Source: CAXDOZ01 sp963991145 (GTDB taxonomy: Bacteria > Bacteroidota > Bacteroidia > Chitinophagales > JABDMM01). Taken from it: a stretch of DNA of 26,494 nt. Position numbers and translations under genes: made by a program. Shown piece by piece: positions 25,238 to 26,494 of the stretch. Position 1 is the first letter of the stretch; each line of letters opens with the position of its first letter. The notes below the pieces were generated by a model. That model did no database searches and had not been told where the DNA came from. It saw only the letters and a program-made list of their open reading frames with translations. The stretch is from NCBI GenBank assembly GCA_963991145.1, contig CAXDOZ010000022.1, positions 1 to 26,494 of the forward strand. Reading direction: 5' to 3'.

Positions 25238-25911
25238 AGGTCTTTTGGTTGTCGTTGTTCAGTTAATGATTTTCCGATCAAACTCGCCACGATAATTGCC
25301 AGGTAAAGCTGACCTGATATGGTAATGATGAGTGAAATTCCTTTGGCTTCATCTGAGACAGGTAGAACGTCACCATAACCCAGTGTACTCATAGAGACTA
25401 AAGAGAAGTAAAGGGTGTCATTAAAGCCAGGAGGACTATTGGGGAAGTCCATGGCATTAGGATTAAAAGCCAAAAATGCAGATAGCACCAGACTTCCGGT
25501 TATTCCAAGAATAAAATAGCCCGCTACCGATCCAAAGAGCACATTTCTTGTCACCTCTTTTGAATCTCGTATTGAGATGAATAAGGTATGGCCTACTAAC
25601 CCAAAGAATAGAAGAACTACGATTGTACCAAATACGAGGAAGTTCTTTTCCTGTATAAATGTGTTTACCCAAATAAAAAGCTGACAGAGGAAAAAGAGAA
25701 TCATTTTTGCCCTAAATACAAATGAACCTTTTCGAGTAAGTGACAAGCTGGCAATCAATGTGATACTGAAGAGTGCAGTATCTGTAACTCTCCTGAGGTT
25801 TCCCTCTGGCACAAAGAATGAAGCAAAAGTCATCAGTATGATGCTCACCATGAGATAGGTGAAGCCATCCATATTAACCCTTTCGTGGAGGTTTATTCTC
25901 TTTCCTTCCAT
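25234..25911 (-). CDS. Potassium-channel-like membrane protein (Ion_trans_2 type)
   Basis: A 225-residue membrane protein with about six hydrophobic segments (residues ~18-35, 44-58, 67-85, 90-113, 126-148 and 191-213). The pore loop between the last two carries the selectivity filter TLGYGD (176-181), the signature of potassium-selective channels. No charged S4 voltage sensor and no RCK or cyclic-nucleotide domain are visible, so gating cannot be assigned. The C-terminal tail is short (SLTEQRQPKDL). It leads a minus-strand operon with OmpH-like and CDF genes and its stop overlaps the OmpH start by four bases. Probably sets potassium balance or membrane potential. A promoter is not obvious in the upstream region. 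Confidence 0.9.
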   Translation of the reverse strand: MEGKRINLHERVNMDGFTYLMVSIILMTFASFFVPEGNLRRVTDTALFSITLIASLSLTRKGSFVFRAKMILFFLCQLFIWVNTFIQEKNFLVFGTIVVLLFFGLVGHTLFISIRDSKEVTRNVLFGSVAGYFILGITGSLVLSAFLAFNPNAMDFPNSPPGFNDTLYFSLVSMSTLGYGDVLPVSDEAKGISLIITISGQLYLAIIVASLIGKSLTEQRQPKDL

Positions 25912-26109
25912 TTTGTGAAAATAGGATTTAGTAATGAGTAGTGGGTAGTGAGATTTGAGATGGGATTAGCTTCGCTGATCCGGTTTTGGGGGAGAATCAA
26001 AGCAATTAACCAAATTGGCTAGCGCCAATCATCCTTAAATCAAAAAATGGCCTCAAGTAAACTTGTTGAAGGTTCTACTGATAGAAAAGGGGTGGTAGGG
26101 ATTAGTTTT

Positions 26110-26164
26110 GCTAAAGCTTCAGCAGATAAACTCCGCCAGGACTACTAATGTGGACCGTGTCCAC
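26110..26164. repeat. Palindromic intergenic repeat, unit 1
   Basis: A 55-base unit with two stem-forming ends: GCTAAAGCTTCAGC at its start (one mismatch from a perfect palindrome) and GTGGAC-CGT-GTCCAC at its end (perfect 6-base-pair hairpin, 26150-26164). The middle has the phrase CTCCGCCAGGACTACTAA. It is 51 of 55 identical to unit 2. Layout resembles REP-type elements. Confidence 0.8.
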
Positions 26165-26173
26165 TCTGCTTTC

Positions 26174-26228
26174 GCTAAAGCTTTAGCAGATAAACTCCGC
26201 CAGGCCTACTAATGTGGACTGCGTCCAC
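26174..26228. repeat. Palindromic intergenic repeat, unit 2
   Basis: Starts with GCTAAAGCTTTAGC, a perfect 14-base palindrome, and ends with GTGGAC-TGC-GTCCAC (26214-26228). It repeats unit 1 at a 64-base period with four changes; two fall in the 3-base loop, none breaks the second stem, and one repairs the first palindrome. Confidence 0.8.
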
Positions 26229-26292
26229 CGAAGCCCCCGATAGGGAAGTGATTGAAGGTTGATTCTAGGTTGGAAACTTATATAAAAGCAAA

Positions 26293-26320
26293 GCCCCCCT
26301 ACGCTGAAGCTTCGGGGGGC
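26293..26320 (-). terminator. GC-rich hairpin, probable minus-strand terminator (of a tmRNA gene)
   Basis: GCCCCCC (26293-26299) pairs with GGGGGGC (26314-26320). Read on the minus strand the stem is followed by TTTGCTTTTATA, a T-rich run. It lies four bases beyond the tmRNA-3'-like segment, the place expected for its transcript end. The loop repeats the GCTGAAGCTTC core that is also seen in the palindromic units. Confidence 0.6.
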
Positions 26321-26323
26321 GAA

Positions 26324-26347
26324 GGTGGAGCTAGACGGATTCGAACC
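26324..26347 (-). other. Orphan 3' end of a tmRNA (or alanine-type tRNA) gene, probable attachment site
   Basis: On the minus strand this segment begins GGTTCGAATCC and ends TAGCTCCACC: the T loop TTCGAAT, the 3' half of the T stem (CCGTC), a 3' acceptor strand and discriminator A. U70 is in the position of the G3-U70 alanine pair, and AGCTCCA is typical of tmRNA rather than tRNA-Ala. The five bases 5' of the loop (ATAGG) pair only at GG with CCGTC, where GACGG is expected. So the gene is cut just there. This is the pattern of an att site duplicated by a tyrosine integrase. Adjacent AT-rich DNA to the right would be the element. Confidence 0.6.
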
Positions 26348-26358
26348 TATTCTCAAAT

Positions 26359-26374
26359 GTTAGCTTTTGTTAAC
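26359..26374. repeat. Near-perfect inverted repeat beside the att-like segment
   Basis: GTTAGC (26359-26364) and GTTAAC (26369-26374) are inverted copies with one mismatch and four bases between. It lies 12 bases from the att-like segment. It may be an integrase arm or core-type binding site; this is a guess from position. Confidence 0.35.
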
Positions 26375-26494
26375 CTCTGCTTACTATCATTTTCTATTGT
26401 TTATTAGTGTTTTTGTAGCGTTTTAATAAGTTTTTGGCTGAGAGGCAATGATGTCAAATCATTGCTAAGTTAAATGCAATTGTTATAACATAAG

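Larger units (their letters stand above)
25912..26494. other. Gene-free, repeat-rich stretch at the right end of the window
   Basis: I see no credible protein gene here on either strand. It holds a small hairpin (ATTGGC 26014-26019 with GCCAAT 26024-26029), a tandem pair of palindromic units (26110-26228), a GC-rich hairpin (26293-26320), a tmRNA-3'-end-like segment (26324-26347), a near-palindrome (26359-26374) and a perfect 8-base-pair hairpin (GCAATGAT 26445-26452 with ATCATTGC 26458-26465). The last ~145 bases are much more AT-rich than the rest of the window, as expected at the edge of an inserted element. Base-composition change is seen by eye, not calculated. Confidence 0.7.

Noticed and set aside
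26014..26029. Hairpin ATTGGC-TAGC-GCCAAT as a terminator for the channel operon
   Set aside because: It lies upstream of that operon's start and has no T tract on either side; probably a chance hairpin.
26110..26228. A CRISPR array
   Set aside because: Only two units, each 55 bases with 9 bases between; no regular unique spacers of 30-40 bases and no cas gene in the window.
26359..26374. An integrase gene at the right edge
   Set aside because: All three minus-strand frames are closed within ~40 bases of the window end; only the flank of a putative element is visible.
26324..26400. An intact tRNA or tmRNA gene at the right end
   Set aside because: Only the 3' part is recognisable. The T stem does not close on its 5' side (two of five pairs), and no anticodon arm, D arm or tag-encoding region is present in the next 145 bases.

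Overview
The window looks like a chromosomal segment of a member of the Bacteroidota, probably a marine, Flavobacteriales-like lineage. The evidence is a TonB-dependent receptor with an N-terminal carboxypeptidase-regulatory domain, a giant secreted protein with a type IX secretion (T9SS) C-terminal sorting domain, LytS/LytTR and Rcp1-like regulators, few Shine-Dalgarno sites, and a few promoter candidates of the TAnnTTTG type. The genus cannot be read from the sequence. I count 21 protein genes; one of them, at the left edge, is cut by the window.

Layout. Positions 1-4715 (minus strand) hold three exported proteins read in one direction: a prolyl oligopeptidase, a D-glucuronyl C5-epimerase-like protein with an extra C-terminal module, and an M1 zinc aminopeptidase. 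Positions 4815-8049 (plus) hold a one-base-overlapping pair, a VWA protein and a MoxR/ChlI-like AAA+ ATPase, then a small secreted protein and a strong terminator. Positions 8235-9401 encode a secreted parallel beta-helix protein, again closed by a terminator. Positions 9552-10753 encode two overlapping response regulators without a kinase. Positions 10839-15925 encode a secreted carboxypeptidase-regulatory-domain protein, a TonB-dependent receptor, and a LytS-type kinase overlapping its LytTR regulator. Positions 15995-18668 encode an iron-sulfur L-serine dehydratase and an MFS transporter. Positions 18728-19551 encode an ECF sigma factor overlapping a 78-residue zinc-type anti-sigma candidate. 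Next is a 1385-residue T9SS cargo protein with Asp-box repeats, whose stop codon abuts the stop of a minus-strand set (25911-23815): a potassium-channel-like protein, an OmpH/Skp-like protein and a zinc-type CDF transporter.

The last ~580 bases (25912-26494) hold no credible gene but are rich in structure. There is a tandem pair of 55-base units at 64-base period, each built from two palindromes. A GC-rich hairpin reads as a minus-strand terminator. Next to it is a 24-base minus-strand segment that looks like the exact 3' end of a tmRNA (or alanine-type tRNA) gene without its 5' part. I read this as the attachment-site scar of an integrative element that begins near position 26350 and continues beyond the window.

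Functionally, the window is dominated by envelope and secretion genes (exported peptidases, polysaccharide-related proteins, receptor and signalling) plus regulators. The best candidates for undescribed biology are the VWA/AAA+ pair, the epimerase fusion, the receptor-LytS/LytTR cluster, the membrane-free sigma/anti-sigma pair, and the att-like boundary with its palindromic repeats.
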